From Rhodothermales bacterium (lineage in GTDB: Bacteria > Bacteroidota > Rhodothermia > Rhodothermales > Bin80): DNA of 64,000 nucleotides. The first letter of the stretch is position 1. Every line of letters starts with the position of its first letter. This document shows, in pieces, positions 1-9,285 of the stretch. The position numbers and the translations under genes were made by a program. Location of the stretch: contig CATQHT010000003.1 of the NCBI GenBank assembly GCA_958296045.1, positions 2,440,501-2,504,500 of the forward strand, given 5' to 3'. Below the pieces are notes generated by a model. The model saw only the letters and a program-made list of their open reading frames with translations, was not told the DNA's origin and did not search any database.

Positions 1-34
1 TACAGAAGACCGTGTACGCGGCTAAGAGCAGTGC

Positions 35-2224
35 CTACCCCTGCGGAGGCTGCTGCTCGATCGTCTGGATGAAGGGCTGGGTACTCAGGCGGGTGCCGGT
101 GGCCTCAAAGTAGGCGTTCGCCAAGGCCCCCGAAACCGGTGGCAATGAGGGCTCGCCCAGCCCGGTAGGATCAATACCGTTGTCGACAAAGAAGGTCTCG
201 ATGGCTCGGGGCGCCTCGTTCATACGGATGAGGCGGTACGTGTGGAAATTAGTCTGCTCTGGACGGCCGTCCGCAATGGTCAATCCGCTGTACATGGCAT
301 GCCCGATGCCGTCCACAATGCCGCCCTCGACCTGGTTGCGAGCCGCATCCGGGTTGATCACAATGCCACAGTCAATAGCACACCAGACCTTTTCGATTAT
401 GGGTCCCGAGGCGCTCATCGTGAGGTCCAAGACTTGCGCTACATACGAATTGTGGCAGTAATAGACGCTAACGCCTCGGTACAGGCCGGGGACAGACGCC
501 CCATCCCAGCCTGACCGCTCCCGGACAAGCTTCAGGACACCAGCAAAACGCGCGGCCTCGTAGTCGTGATCGTCACCCACAGGGCGCGCCATAGCACGCT
601 CAAACAACGCCAGACGGAAATCGATGGGATCCTTGCCCGCGGCGCGGGCCACTTCGTCAAGAAAGCTCTGCTCCGCACCCGCTATAAAGTTGCTGCGCGG
701 CGCGCGCCATGCGCCTGTTGTAACGTCGGAATCCATGAACACCAACTCCGCCAGATAGTGGTCCACGGCACCTGCCGGGAAGCGATTAGCAAAGACCGGG
801 CTCTCGTTGATGCCGGCGCCACGCACCGCGAAAGCGACCAAGTTGCCATTCTCATCCAGACCGGCCCGATAGCGCACCTTATAGCTGGGACGGTAAGTGC
901 CCTGCGTCAGGTCATCTTCTCGCGTATAGAGCAGCTTGATGGGCGCCTGCATCCGTTGCGATATCACCGCAGCTTCCACCGCGAAGTTGCCGTAGAGCCT
1001 GCGCCCGAAGCCGCCGCCCATACGAGTCAGGTCGATGGAGATGTTCTCTTCCGGGAGGTCGCAAGCGCTTGCCACTGAACGCCGCAGGGACGCCGGTGTC
1101 TGCACAGGACCCGCGAGCTCTGCCCGGTTGCCCTGCACATGAGCAAAGAAATTCATTGGCTCCAATGTGTTGTGGGCCAGAAGCGGAGCGCTGTACGTGC
1201 GCTCGATGATCCGGGCAGCCTGAGCAAAGGCTGTCTCTGGGTCCCCGTCGCGGCGTCCAACCTGTACATTACTGTCGCCATCGAGAAGCCCTGTCAGCTG
1301 CGCTTCGTGCATCTCGGTGGATTCCGGCGTGCCGTCGGATTCCCATTCGAGCACCAGTGCCCGTTTGGCCTGCAACACCTCCCAGGTCGAGGTGCCCACT
1401 ACGACGACTTTTTCTGTAAACGCGTTAACGTCGCTCCACTGGCGCTCCGGTACCGAAGCATCGATGATGAAGATGTCAGTGATGCCCGGCATCGCACGCG
1501 CGGCTTCCGCAGCCATGGATCGCAGCCGCATGCCGAAGCCCGGTGCGTGCTCGATCATAGCGATCAGCATGCCTTCGCGCTCTATGTCGATACCAAAAAG
1601 CGGAGCACCGGTAACGATGCCGCGCGCATCCACATTCCTGCGCGAGGTGCCTATGATGGAGAAATCGCCGGCCTGCTTGAGCGGGACATCGTTCGGCACA
1701 GGTACGGAAGCCGCCTGTTGGGCCACCTCGCCGTAGGTGAGAGTGCGCCCTGAAGCCTGGTGCGTGATGATGCCGCCAGCGGTAGTGAGCTCTGCTGTGG
1801 GGACCCCCAGGCGGTTGGCCGCCGCCTCTATGAGCATCTGCCGCGCCGTTGCACCGGCCTGGCGCAGCGTCTGCCACCCCTGTCGGATAGACTGACTGCC
1901 ACCGGCCAGCTGCCGACGATACTTGGAGGTGTCCAGTCCGGCCTGCACCACACGCACTTGGCTCCAGTCCGCATCAAGCTCATCAGCCACAATCATGGGC
2001 ATAGAGGTCTTGACGTTCTGACCGATCTCTGGATTGGCCGAATAGATCGTGATCTGACCATCAGTGCTGATAGTCAGATAGGCGTTTATGTCATGCGTTC
2101 CGCTGGAGGGGGCGCCAGCCGCTTCGCGAAGCTTCGGAGCCAAGCTGAAACCGAGAACCAGTCCGCCGCCCGCAAGCGCGGAAGCCTTCAAAAAGGAGCG
2201 ACGGGAAACAGAGTGCTTTGCCAC
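35..2224 (-). CDS. Molybdopterin-binding large subunit of an IorAB-type xanthine dehydrogenase family hydroxylase
   Basis: Predicted molybdenum-cofactor catalytic subunit of a two-subunit periplasmic hydroxylase or aldehyde oxidase; the substrate cannot be read from sequence. A twin-arginine motif SRRSFLK is followed by a hydrophobic stretch, so the subunit is probably Tat-exported with its iron-sulfur partner bound. Family landmarks are GGGFGRRLYGNF in the middle, AWRAPRSNF, and GEPSLPPVSGAL near the C-terminus, where the glutamate matches the conserved active-site Glu of the family. The open frame runs back to 2365, but that start would overlap the upstream small-subunit gene by about 95 bases. 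I chose GTG at 2224, which puts the twin-arginine motif near residue 7 and gives 729 residues. The order small then large subunit fits an iorAB operon. The XdhC-type maturation factor that often accompanies such operons is not visible nearby. Confidence 0.88.
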   Translation of the reverse strand: MAKHSVSRRSFLKASALAGGGLVLGFSLAPKLREAAGAPSSGTHDINAYLTISTDGQITIYSANPEIGQNVKTSMPMIVADELDADWSQVRVVQAGLDTSKYRRQLAGGSQSIRQGWQTLRQAGATARQMLIEAAANRLGVPTAELTTAGGIITHQASGRTLTYGEVAQQAASVPVPNDVPLKQAGDFSIIGTSRRNVDARGIVTGAPLFGIDIEREGMLIAMIEHAPGFGMRLRSMAAEAARAMPGITDIFIIDASVPERQWSDVNAFTEKVVVVGTSTWEVLQAKRALVLEWESDGTPESTEMHEAQLTGLLDGDSNVQVGRRDGDPETAFAQAARIIERTYSAPLLAHNTLEPMNFFAHVQGNRAELAGPVQTPASLRRSVASACDLPEENISIDLTRMGGGFGRRLYGNFAVEAAVISQRMQAPIKLLYTREDDLTQGTYRPSYKVRYRAGLDENGNLVAFAVRGAGINESPVFANRFPAGAVDHYLAELVFMDSDVTTGAWRAPRSNFIAGAEQSFLDEVARAAGKDPIDFRLALFERAMARPVGDDHDYEAARFAGVLKLVRERSGWDGASVPGLYRGVSVYYCHNSYVAQVLDLTMSASGPIIEKVWCAIDCGIVINPDAARNQVEGGIVDGIGHAMYSGLTIADGRPEQTNFHTYRLIRMNEAPRAIETFFVDNGIDPTGLGEPSLPPVSGALANAYFEATGTRLSTQPFIQTIEQQPPQG

Positions 2225-2270
2225 GGTGTGCTGCGTCAGGTCAATGGTAGAGAAATAATCGACATGTCTG

Positions 2271-2738
2271 TCAACCCATGCCGGCGGCCGTCTTGATGGC
2301 GGCGCGGATTCTGAGGTAGGTGCCGCACCGGCAGATGTTACCTTCCATAGCTTGGTCAATATCATCGTCCGTAGGCGCGGGTGTGGCCTGCAGCAGTGCC
2401 GCAGCGCTCATGATCTGTCCGGCTTGGCAATAGCCGCACTGGGGGACGTCGTGCTCTATCCAGGCCTGCTGTAGTGGGTGGTCACCCGAGGCAGAAAGCC
2501 CTTCGATAGTGGTGACCGGTTGTGTGCCGACAGCCGCCACAGGAAAGGAGCACGAGCGGATGGCTTGGTCTCCTACATGCACGGTGCATGCGCCGCACTG
2601 GGCGATGCCGCAGCCGAACTTGGTGCCCAGGAGCTTGAGGTGGTCGCGCAGGACCCATAACAGCGGTGTGGAGGAGGAAGCCTCGACCTGGCGGGTCGTT
2701 CCGTTCACAGTGATGTCGTATCTGGCCATCGGAGGCAT
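2271..2738 (-). CDS. 2Fe-2S small subunit of the IorAB-type hydroxylase
   Basis: Electron-transfer subunit of about 152-155 residues with two [2Fe-2S] clusters. The N-terminal plant-ferredoxin-like domain has the cysteine set in [14 protein letters not shown] plus a later Cys in IRSCSFP. The C-terminal helical domain has CGYCQAGQ and NICRCGTY. This is the usual length for the two-subunit IorA class rather than a fused xanthine dehydrogenase. ATG at 2738 or at 2729 (MARYDITV) are both possible; the second fits homologues better. It is the first gene of the pair. The short upstream region ends at the IS4-like insertion at 2815, so the native promoter may have been displaced. Confidence 0.9.
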   Translation of the reverse strand: MPPMARYDITVNGTTRQVEASSSTPLLWVLRDHLKLLGTKFGCGIAQCGACTVHVGDQAIRSCSFPVAAVGTQPVTTIEGLSASGDHPLQQAWIEHDVPQCGYCQAGQIMSAAALLQATPAPTDDDIDQAMEGNICRCGTYLRIRAAIKTAAGMG

Positions 2739-2814
2739 GCGTTAGGGGTGGGATGGAAAATCTGGTAGCGGTCAGATGCGGTCCGCAAAACCTGCAACAT
2801 AAAAGTAACACTTA

Positions 2815-4522
2815 CAGCGATTCTAAATTTGGATGCATGTAGGGTTTACGGGAATGCCTGTTCAGCAGACGTTATGTGTATGATGGGTGTATGGACTGGC
2901 AATATCGGTCCTGCGATGCCCTGCTATAGGGTGCTTTTGTCTTTCACTCTGAGGTGCACCCATGAAACCAAGCAAGCTGCTGCGCGATGTGCTGAAACGC
3001 ATCCGATCGGCCGCCGGCACATTTGAGGATATACCGTCAGGGGCCCAATCTGCGCTACACGCTGGCCGATGCCGTGTTGAGCGCATTTGCCTGCTTCTTT
3101 CTGCCATCGCCCTCCTTTCTTGCTTTTCAGCGGAGGATGCAGGACGACGTGGGCCGTTCCAACGGCCAGACGCTGTTTGGCATGCAAGGCATTCCCTCTG
3201 ACGGGCAGATCCGCAACCTGCTGGACCGCCTGGTGCCAGATTCATTTCAGCTCCTGTTTCTGCACCTGCTGGATACGCTTCGTTCCAAGGGAGACTTTTC
3301 GCCGTTTGTACGTCTGAGGGATCGCACTCTCGTGGCGCTTGATGGCATCGAGTTTCATTCCTCTCGGACAATCCATTGTAAGCAATGCTCCTCGCGTCGC
3401 ACGGGCCAAGGCAAGCGTCCCTCGTTCTTCCATACCATGGTGGCGGCGGTTGTGGTGGCGCCAGGGCACAATCGGGTGGTACCGTTGATGCCAGAGTTTG
3501 TCTGCACACAGGATGATCCTGGCGACCAGCACTCGGTGCGGCGTCGCAAGCAGGATTGCGAGATCAATGCCGCTAAGCGGTGGTTAACGAAGTGGGGAGC
3601 TCGCATGGCTCACTATCGTCCGGTATATCTGGGAGATGCCCTATATGCCACACATCCCTTCTGCCAACAGGTGCTCCATGCGGGTGCCGATTTCCTGTTT
3701 GTGGGCAAACCCAAGTCGCATCGCACGCTATTCAAGTATTTACACGAGTGCTATATCCAGAGCACCGAGTGAATACGGGTGCAGAACAAGAAGACACGTC
3801 GCTACGAAGAGCACTGCTATCGCTGGATGTCCAATTTGCCGATTCGGAACACGGACGATGCCGTACACGGCACATGGGTGGAAAAGACCGTGTGGATACG
3901 CCAAGGGCAGGGCACCTACAAGCGGACCTTATACACGACGCTCTTCACCAGCCTGACGGTAACGAAGCACAATGTGCAGGAGGTTGCTCGTTGTGGGCGG
4001 GCACGCTGGAAGATCGAGAACGAGTGCTTCAACTGCATCGCACGACACGGACAGAACTTCAAACACAACTTCGGGCATGGCAAAAATGGGCTGGCAAACC
4101 TGTTAGCCACCCTCAACTTGTTGGCATTTGCCCTGCATACGATGCTCGACCAAGTAAAAGGGTTGTGGAAGCAATGCCGAGCATCCTACCAGGTGCGCCG
4201 CGATTTCTTTGAGGCGTTGCGGGCACGTACAATAGGCTACCGAATCCCCGACTGGCGAAGTATCTGGGAAAGCATGTTGTTCCGTCGTCCGCCTCCGCTG
4301 GCGCCTTCCGCTGCGAGAGCCTGAAAGATTGTATGTCGTAAACAGGATAACTGGGAATTCCAGAGGCCTGGAAGGTCGTCGTACGTCTCGGTGGCGCCTC
4401 AAAGGTAGCTTCTCATTGCTTGTTTCCGTCCACCAACCGCCAACCTCACAGCCCGCGTGCGCGTAGCCTACCGCAAAACAAGATCCGTTCCCCCACCGAA
4501 CGCCACAAATTTAGAATCACTG
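2815..4522 (+). mobile_element. IS4-like insertion sequence, copy 1 (inactive)
   Basis: A 1,708-bp element. Its left end is CAGCGATTCTAAATTTGG and its right end, read on the other strand, is CAGTGATTCTAAATTTGTGG, giving terminal inverted repeats of about 18 bp. The 9-bp direct repeat TAACACTTA lies on both sides (2806-2814 and 4523-4531), a target duplication of the size made by IS4-family elements. Two further copies lie at 32.4-38.0 kb. The transposase here is broken, so the copy is not autonomous. Confidence 0.88.
2962..4324 (+). pseudogene. IS4-like DDE transposase, frameshifted and with an internal stop
   Basis: Aligns over its whole length with the intact 453-residue transposase at 32614-33975. 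Two lesions are visible. A one-base insertion near 3030 (GATATACCG against GATAACCG in the intact copy) shifts the frame after residue 23. A TGA at 3769-3771 replaces a Trp codon. The interval is 1,363 bases against 1,362 in the intact gene, consistent with a single insertion. The DDE-type blocks ALDGIEF, LGDALYATHPF and RARWKIENECF are still readable in the broken frames. Confidence 0.9.
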
Positions 4523-4531
4523 TAACACTTA

Positions 4532-5973
4532 CGCGGATTATTTGCAGGATCGATAATCCGGCGGCCGGGACAGGAGTTGTGCATATGTCCGCTGACCCTT
4601 GCCTGTTCGCACCAGGCGCTCCGAAGCCCAAGCGCATAGTAGCCCGGCATGAATGTTGTATACACGCGTATTGGACGGTGACCCGAAGGGTTGCCAGAGG
4701 GGCTGCTGCCCGTTGTGCATTAGAGCATGCATATATGTTGACGCAGTTTATCCTCAGCTCCGCTGCAGAGGATACCATCAAGACCGGGGTACAGACATCT
4801 CGCCAAGCTCGTGCGAGCTGTTCCAACCGCGGCGACCCGCACAGGTACTGGCCACGCGTGGGCCGGCTGGGTAATCTGGCAGGGTCGTATGTAGGGGCGC
4901 GCTTCACCGCAGGCAATGCACAGGCTCCCCATATTGATCCAGACATATGGCTTACCGCCGCGAGTCAGATGTTGGGGTGCGCCGCCGCCTATTGGCTTGG
5001 CTCAGCGGACCACACCAGCGCGAGTCACCCCGACTGCCACCAAGGCTTAAACAGTCTTAGGATGTCCAGGATCGGGTACCCTCCTGATGGCTTCGCGCTG
5101 AGGCCCACCCAGCCGCGGTACGAACCGGGCAATCGCTGGTACATTCAGGTCCAGAGTACTGGCAGTGTATCTGACCATGACAAGCCCGGCACCCTGAGCA
5201 GGGTGGAGACCGTGCACGCAGTGTGTTGTGCACGAGACAACAGCATTAAGGCAGCAGTCACACGCAGGCAGCCGCATGGTGCCCAGCCGTCGTCAAACGT
5301 TGCTGCCGGTGCAGATCTGGGACCACAAGCTATGGGGTCGCTAGCGGACGGCGCAGCGCGCTTGCTATACGGTGAGCCCAAATGCACACTTCAACAGCAT
5401 ATGCTGGAGGTGGAGGCCAGATACGGCCGCTGGATGCCGGCCACCCGTAGGTTACCTTTGCCCCGGAAGGCTCTCAGACTGGATCGGCGCAGGAAGCGCG
5501 GCGAGCGCAGCATCACGGCATACATGGTGCGGCTGCGTGGCAACATTGCGTGCAAGGGCGTGCGGGCTGCTAGCCTTATCTGCAAAGGAGTGGTGGGCCT
5601 TCGGCCATTATGGCCCAAATCGCAATATGTCGGCATAGTGCATGGGTCTCAAAAGACCAAGCGGGTACGGCAGTGTCATGGATGTGCCGCCACGCAATGT
5701 CACAAAGGAGGATGGCGGCTGTGGCCCGCTGCCCAAGAGGTAAGGGATACCACAATACATGGAGATCCATGGGCGCGAATGGCGACATAGCCGGGGGTAA
5801 CGACGTGAACGCTGCTAACAGAAGTTCCTTTAAAGGCGCTGAATGCCCGCACACGGCGGGACGCCCACAGTGCTGCAGGAGGTCATATCCCTCTGTGCTG
5901 TTGCAACAGTGCACTATGCTAAGCCTCAGCGCAGAAGCACAAGCCTGAATCCACCACGAAACATCGAATCCTC
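4532..5973. other. 1.4-kb stretch with no supportable gene
   Basis: Both strands have only frames with improbable composition (rich in Arg, Cys, His and Pro, no recognisable motif). The longest, 456 codons on the plus strand, begins inside the IS4-like element and resembles no family I know. The region could be an old pseudogene decayed beyond recognition or a large spacer. I see no tRNA-like cloverleaf or strong terminator. Confidence 0.6.
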
Positions 5974-6621
5974 ATGCATCAACATTTCAGTACATCGATG
6001 AGGCAGTTTTTGGCTGGTAGTCCTCTCGTACGGCTCGCTTGGCTGACGATCCTCCTGGCAGGCTTCACAGTTTCGGCCGCGGCGCAAGACGCGGCCACTG
6101 AGGTGCGCGCCTTCATGGAGCAGCGCAACCGGGACATCAAGGCCGCCATCGGCAGGATGGACAACGATGCCCAAGAGGAGGAAGCGGTCCGCACACTCGT
6201 CAACAGCGGCATAGATTTTGACGAAATGGGCCGCCTGGCGCTTGGAGACTACGACGCGGACCTCACACCGGAACAGCGCGCAGAATATGTGGAAACCTTT
6301 GCCGCCATCGTGCGCACCCAGTCGCTGTCGGACTTGTCCATATACAAGGCCGAAGTGACTTTCGACGAAGTCGTCGCAAGTGGTGGTAAGGCGCGCGTAG
6401 ATACGAGGGCCCGCGTGGACGGCAAGCTGTTTCCTGTACGGTACCTGCTCCACCAGAAAGGCGGTGCTTGGTGGCTGTACGACATCATCCTCGATGGTGT
6501 GGGCACGGTCGAAGGCTACGCGGTGTCGTTTCAGAGTGTGATCCGCAAGCGGGGCTTTGATCGTCTCCTACAGAGCCTGAAGCGGAAGCGCGCGCGCCTG
6601 GAATCAGGCGCCGGATCGTAG
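5974..6621 (+). CDS. MlaC/Ttg2D-family periplasmic phospholipid-binding protein
   Basis: A 215-residue exported protein. It has an N-terminal signal peptide with hydrophobic core LAWLTILLAGFTVSA and probable cleavage after AAAQ. The body matches the MlaC fold family: a helical N-terminal half, then FDEMGRLALGDY and LTPEQRAEYVETFAAI. The C-terminal half has PVRYLLHQKGGAWWLYDIILDG followed by SFQSVI. Family members shuttle phospholipids between an inner-membrane ABC transporter and an outer-membrane lipoprotein. The cognate mlaEFD genes are not in the window, so this copy is an orphan here. The C-terminus is basic (LKRKRARLE). Confidence 0.82.
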   Translation: MHQHFSTSMRQFLAGSPLVRLAWLTILLAGFTVSAAAQDAATEVRAFMEQRNRDIKAAIGRMDNDAQEEEAVRTLVNSGIDFDEMGRLALGDYDADLTPEQRAEYVETFAAIVRTQSLSDLSIYKAEVTFDEVVASGGKARVDTRARVDGKLFPVRYLLHQKGGAWWLYDIILDGVGTVEGYAVSFQSVIRKRGFDRLLQSLKRKRARLESGAGS

Positions 6622-6697
6622 CGCCCCCGAGCTCCGATGCTGTTGTGGTACGCCCGCTGCTGCGGGCGTATCTTGAGGGGACTCATCAGCGCTCCGC

Positions 6698-7687
6698 GTG
6701 CCGATCGAAGGTTACGTACTCCACAGCTACGGGGACACGAAGTATTTGCGGCATGCCGTAGCCTCGCTCGTTACACTGCGCCGCTTCGATACGACAAGGC
6801 CGGTGGCACTGTACTGCCCCCGATCACACCGGGCCGTGCTGGCCAAGCACGACCTCGCGCACCTTTTCACGCTCATCCTTCCTCTGCCCAAAGCGCACCG
6901 GTCTATCGTAGGCTTCAAGCTGCACCTGCATCGCTTCAAGCCGTTTGCGCGAACGCTGTTTGTGGATGCTGACATGGTATGGTGCCGCTCGCCGGACCGA
7001 CTATGGGCACAGCTGGCTCCGTATCCCTTTACAGCGACCGGGCTTGAGCGCGCCGATCCCTTCTTTGGCGGACCCAAGAGCGTGGGTGTCATCTGGGAGT
7101 TTCTGCGCAACCGCCGCCATGCGACGCTGAAGCGTTTTGGGCTGACTTGGCTTCCCCGCGTGCAGGCAGGTATGATCTACGCTCATAGCGACGCCGTCAC
7201 ACGCAGTGTGTGCCAGGCGGCGGCAGCGTTTCTTGCCAAGAGTGATCAGACACATTTCCGTACGCGCTTTCTGGAAGGGCGCAACGAGGAGTCCTGCGAA
7301 TGGAGCTTAGCGATGGCCATGAGCAGCCTGCAGATGCCGATCTATCCCTGGCGGCTCAGCTTTGACAGTCCGCAGCTTGACTATATACGGGAGTTAACCC
7401 GGCACACTGACGACTTCGAAGATGTGCGCTGCAAATACTACTGTGACCGGTTCGTGTATGACCTGCGCGGCTTGCGCCATGCTCGCATACGGGCTTGGTG
7501 TATACGTCTGGCAACCACCCTGTTGCGTCGCCCCGACTATCTGTGGGCTACGCCATTTGTATTGCATTTCAGTTGGTTGCACGAAAAGGCACCTTTTGAC
7601 GCCTTTGCAGAAAGAATGTGGCATCGTCTCTTAGACGATGCCGTCACGTCCTTACCGTCAGGTGCCACAGGAACGTCAGGTACTTAG
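6698..7687 (+). CDS. Glycosyltransferase-like protein (nucleotide-diphospho-sugar transferase fold)
   Basis: A 329-residue protein starting at a GTG about 76 bases after the MlaC-like gene. The N-terminus has the nucleotide-sugar transferase pattern YVLHSYGDTKYLRHAVASL, then RTLFVDADMVW, whose DxD motif would bind the divalent metal and the sugar nucleotide. No signal peptide or membrane segment is obvious, so it is probably cytoplasmic. The closest type is GT8-like or a related family. The acceptor is unknown. The 3' end overlaps the convergent gene on the minus strand by 44 bases. Confidence 0.62.
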   Translation: MPIEGYVLHSYGDTKYLRHAVASLVTLRRFDTTRPVALYCPRSHRAVLAKHDLAHLFTLILPLPKAHRSIVGFKLHLHRFKPFARTLFVDADMVWCRSPDRLWAQLAPYPFTATGLERADPFFGGPKSVGVIWEFLRNRRHATLKRFGLTWLPRVQAGMIYAHSDAVTRSVCQAAAAFLAKSDQTHFRTRFLEGRNEESCEWSLAMAMSSLQMPIYPWRLSFDSPQLDYIRELTRHTDDFEDVRCKYYCDRFVYDLRGLRHARIRAWCIRLATTLLRRPDYLWATPFVLHFSWLHEKAPFDAFAERMWHRLLDDAVTSLPSGATGTSGT

Positions 7688-9278
7688 GTAGGTCTGGACT
7701 AGTCCACATTATCGCGACCCCGACCGCGGCGGTGCCCATGATGGCGAGGCCCGCCGCGCGCACCAGTGGCCGCGGCCGGACGCTGGCCAGGTCGATGACG
7801 ATGCGTATCGCGGCAGCCGCCAGCACCAGCACCGATAGGGCGACTAGGAATACTGCAGCGCGGCGCGCTGCAGGCGCCGGCAGCGAAGGGATGGTCATGG
7901 CCATCAGAGCCAGAAGTAGCACCGGCCATTGCGGCCACACGGTGAGCATAAAGCATGCGGTCATCCGCATCCGCATCCGCCTTCGGGTGCTCTGCATCAG
8001 GAGTCGGACCAAGAGTGGCGCTGCAGCTATGGCTGCGGCTGCCAACAGCGTCAGCGTCCAGTACAGCGCCCAGGGGCGCGCCAGAAGCCCTTCAACGAAT
8101 TGCGCGAGCCCCGAAGACGGCAACAGGTGCAGTGCTGTGACGATGGCTATATCATGCCTGACAACATGCAGGATGGAAGCGACCACGACCGCGCTGGCGA
8201 GCGCATGAGCAACCATCAGCACGGCCGTAGTGGAACCGAGTACCTCGCGTCCATTAGCAACGGATTCCACATAGAATTTGTGCGCCATAAAGTACCGATG
8301 CGCGGTCCTGCGAAAGCGGGGTGTCGTGTGGTACATGAGCCCCAGAAGCCCCAATGCCAGCCAGCCGGCGATAAGGTGCAGCGGTAAGGCTGCTCTTGGG
8401 TTGCGCCCCGCCGCAAAGGCGAAAACCTGCTGCTCCCCGCTGTAGATGCCGAGCAGCACCCCATAACCTTCGCGCACCTCACCGGAGGCGCTGATAAGGC
8501 CGTGGGCAGGTAAGCGCGCGTCTTGGAGCTCGTCGCGCCACCGGTAGACAAAGACTGCGGCGGCATTGCCCTTAAGCAAGGTGTTCAGGTGGGTTTCCAG
8601 AAAGCGAGCTTGGGACGCTGCAGAAAGCGGATGCCGCAGGCCATAAGCTTTGGGCAGCGCGGGCTGCCCCAGCGCAGCCAGTCCCGCTGGCACCAGGTGT
8701 TGCCACTTGGGTAGCCACGCTGTGGGGTCCGCATGCGCAGGAGTCTGCAAGAGCACCATATCGACTGCCTGCGCACACCGGTCACGCTCTGCAAACGGAC
8801 TCAGATAGTAGGTTTGAGCGTCGGGCAATTGTCGCGCCACTTCTGTGAGTGCCTCAAAGTAGGCGCAGGCGAGGTCCGTGCTCGTGTCGCTGCCTGATGC
8901 TAGCCCGAAGTGGCGCGCGAAGCGGTAGGGCGCGGCGCGCACCAAGGCGTCTTCTAGGATGTCTTGTGCCCAAGCCAACGTATCCAGCAGCACCGGCGCG
9001 GGGAGTCGAACTATAGGCAGGTCTTGGAACAGCGCGATACCGAAAGAGTCGGCGAGCATCAGGATGCGCATGTCCTCGATAACGTCGGTACGGATAGCGT
9101 CCACGCCCATGTCGCGCATCGCCTCCAGATCGGCAAGGATGCCCGTGATAGTCTGCCCTTCGGGTGTCCACACCACCCCTTTGAGCGGCGAATTCTGCGC
9201 TGGTGCCAACATACAGGGCGAGAGCAGTCCTGCACCGATGACAGCCCAGAGGTGCGCTAAACGCAGCCAGCATTGCAT
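7644..9278 (-). CDS. Membrane protein with N-terminal TIM-barrel glycosidase-like domain
   Basis: A protein of 544 residues from ATG 9278; a longer frame to 9329 would overlap the previous gene. A signal-like hydrophobic segment is followed by LKGVVWTPEG, LEAMRDMGVDAIRT and FGIALFQDLPI, which recall the TIM-barrel core of glycoside hydrolase family 2. No catalytic acid pair is certain. The C-terminal half holds about six hydrophobic segments (from roughly residue 300), so the barrel is probably exposed on the periplasmic side of a membrane anchor. It follows the M14 peptidase gene after 7 bases and probably shares the recJ operon. A role in cell-surface glycan turnover is a guess. Confidence 0.6.
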   Translation of the reverse strand: MQCWLRLAHLWAVIGAGLLSPCMLAPAQNSPLKGVVWTPEGQTITGILADLEAMRDMGVDAIRTDVIEDMRILMLADSFGIALFQDLPIVRLPAPVLLDTLAWAQDILEDALVRAAPYRFARHFGLASGSDTSTDLACAYFEALTEVARQLPDAQTYYLSPFAERDRCAQAVDMVLLQTPAHADPTAWLPKWQHLVPAGLAALGQPALPKAYGLRHPLSAASQARFLETHLNTLLKGNAAAVFVYRWRDELQDARLPAHGLISASGEVREGYGVLLGIYSGEQQVFAFAAGRNPRAALPLHLIAGWLALGLLGLMYHTTPRFRRTAHRYFMAHKFYVESVANGREVLGSTTAVLMVAHALASAVVVASILHVVRHDIAIVTALHLLPSSGLAQFVEGLLARPWALYWTLTLLAAAAIAAAPLLVRLLMQSTRRRMRMRMTACFMLTVWPQWPVLLLALMAMTIPSLPAPAARRAAVFLVALSVLVLAAAAIRIVIDLASVRPRPLVRAAGLAIMGTAAVGVAIMWTSPDLPKYLTFLWHLTVRT

Positions 9279-9285
9279 GCGAAAC

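Noticed and set aside
4420..5790. A 456-codon open frame on the plus strand
   Set aside because: Begins inside the IS4-like element, runs across its right end and target duplication into flanking DNA, has odd composition and no family motif. High GC makes such spurious frames common here.
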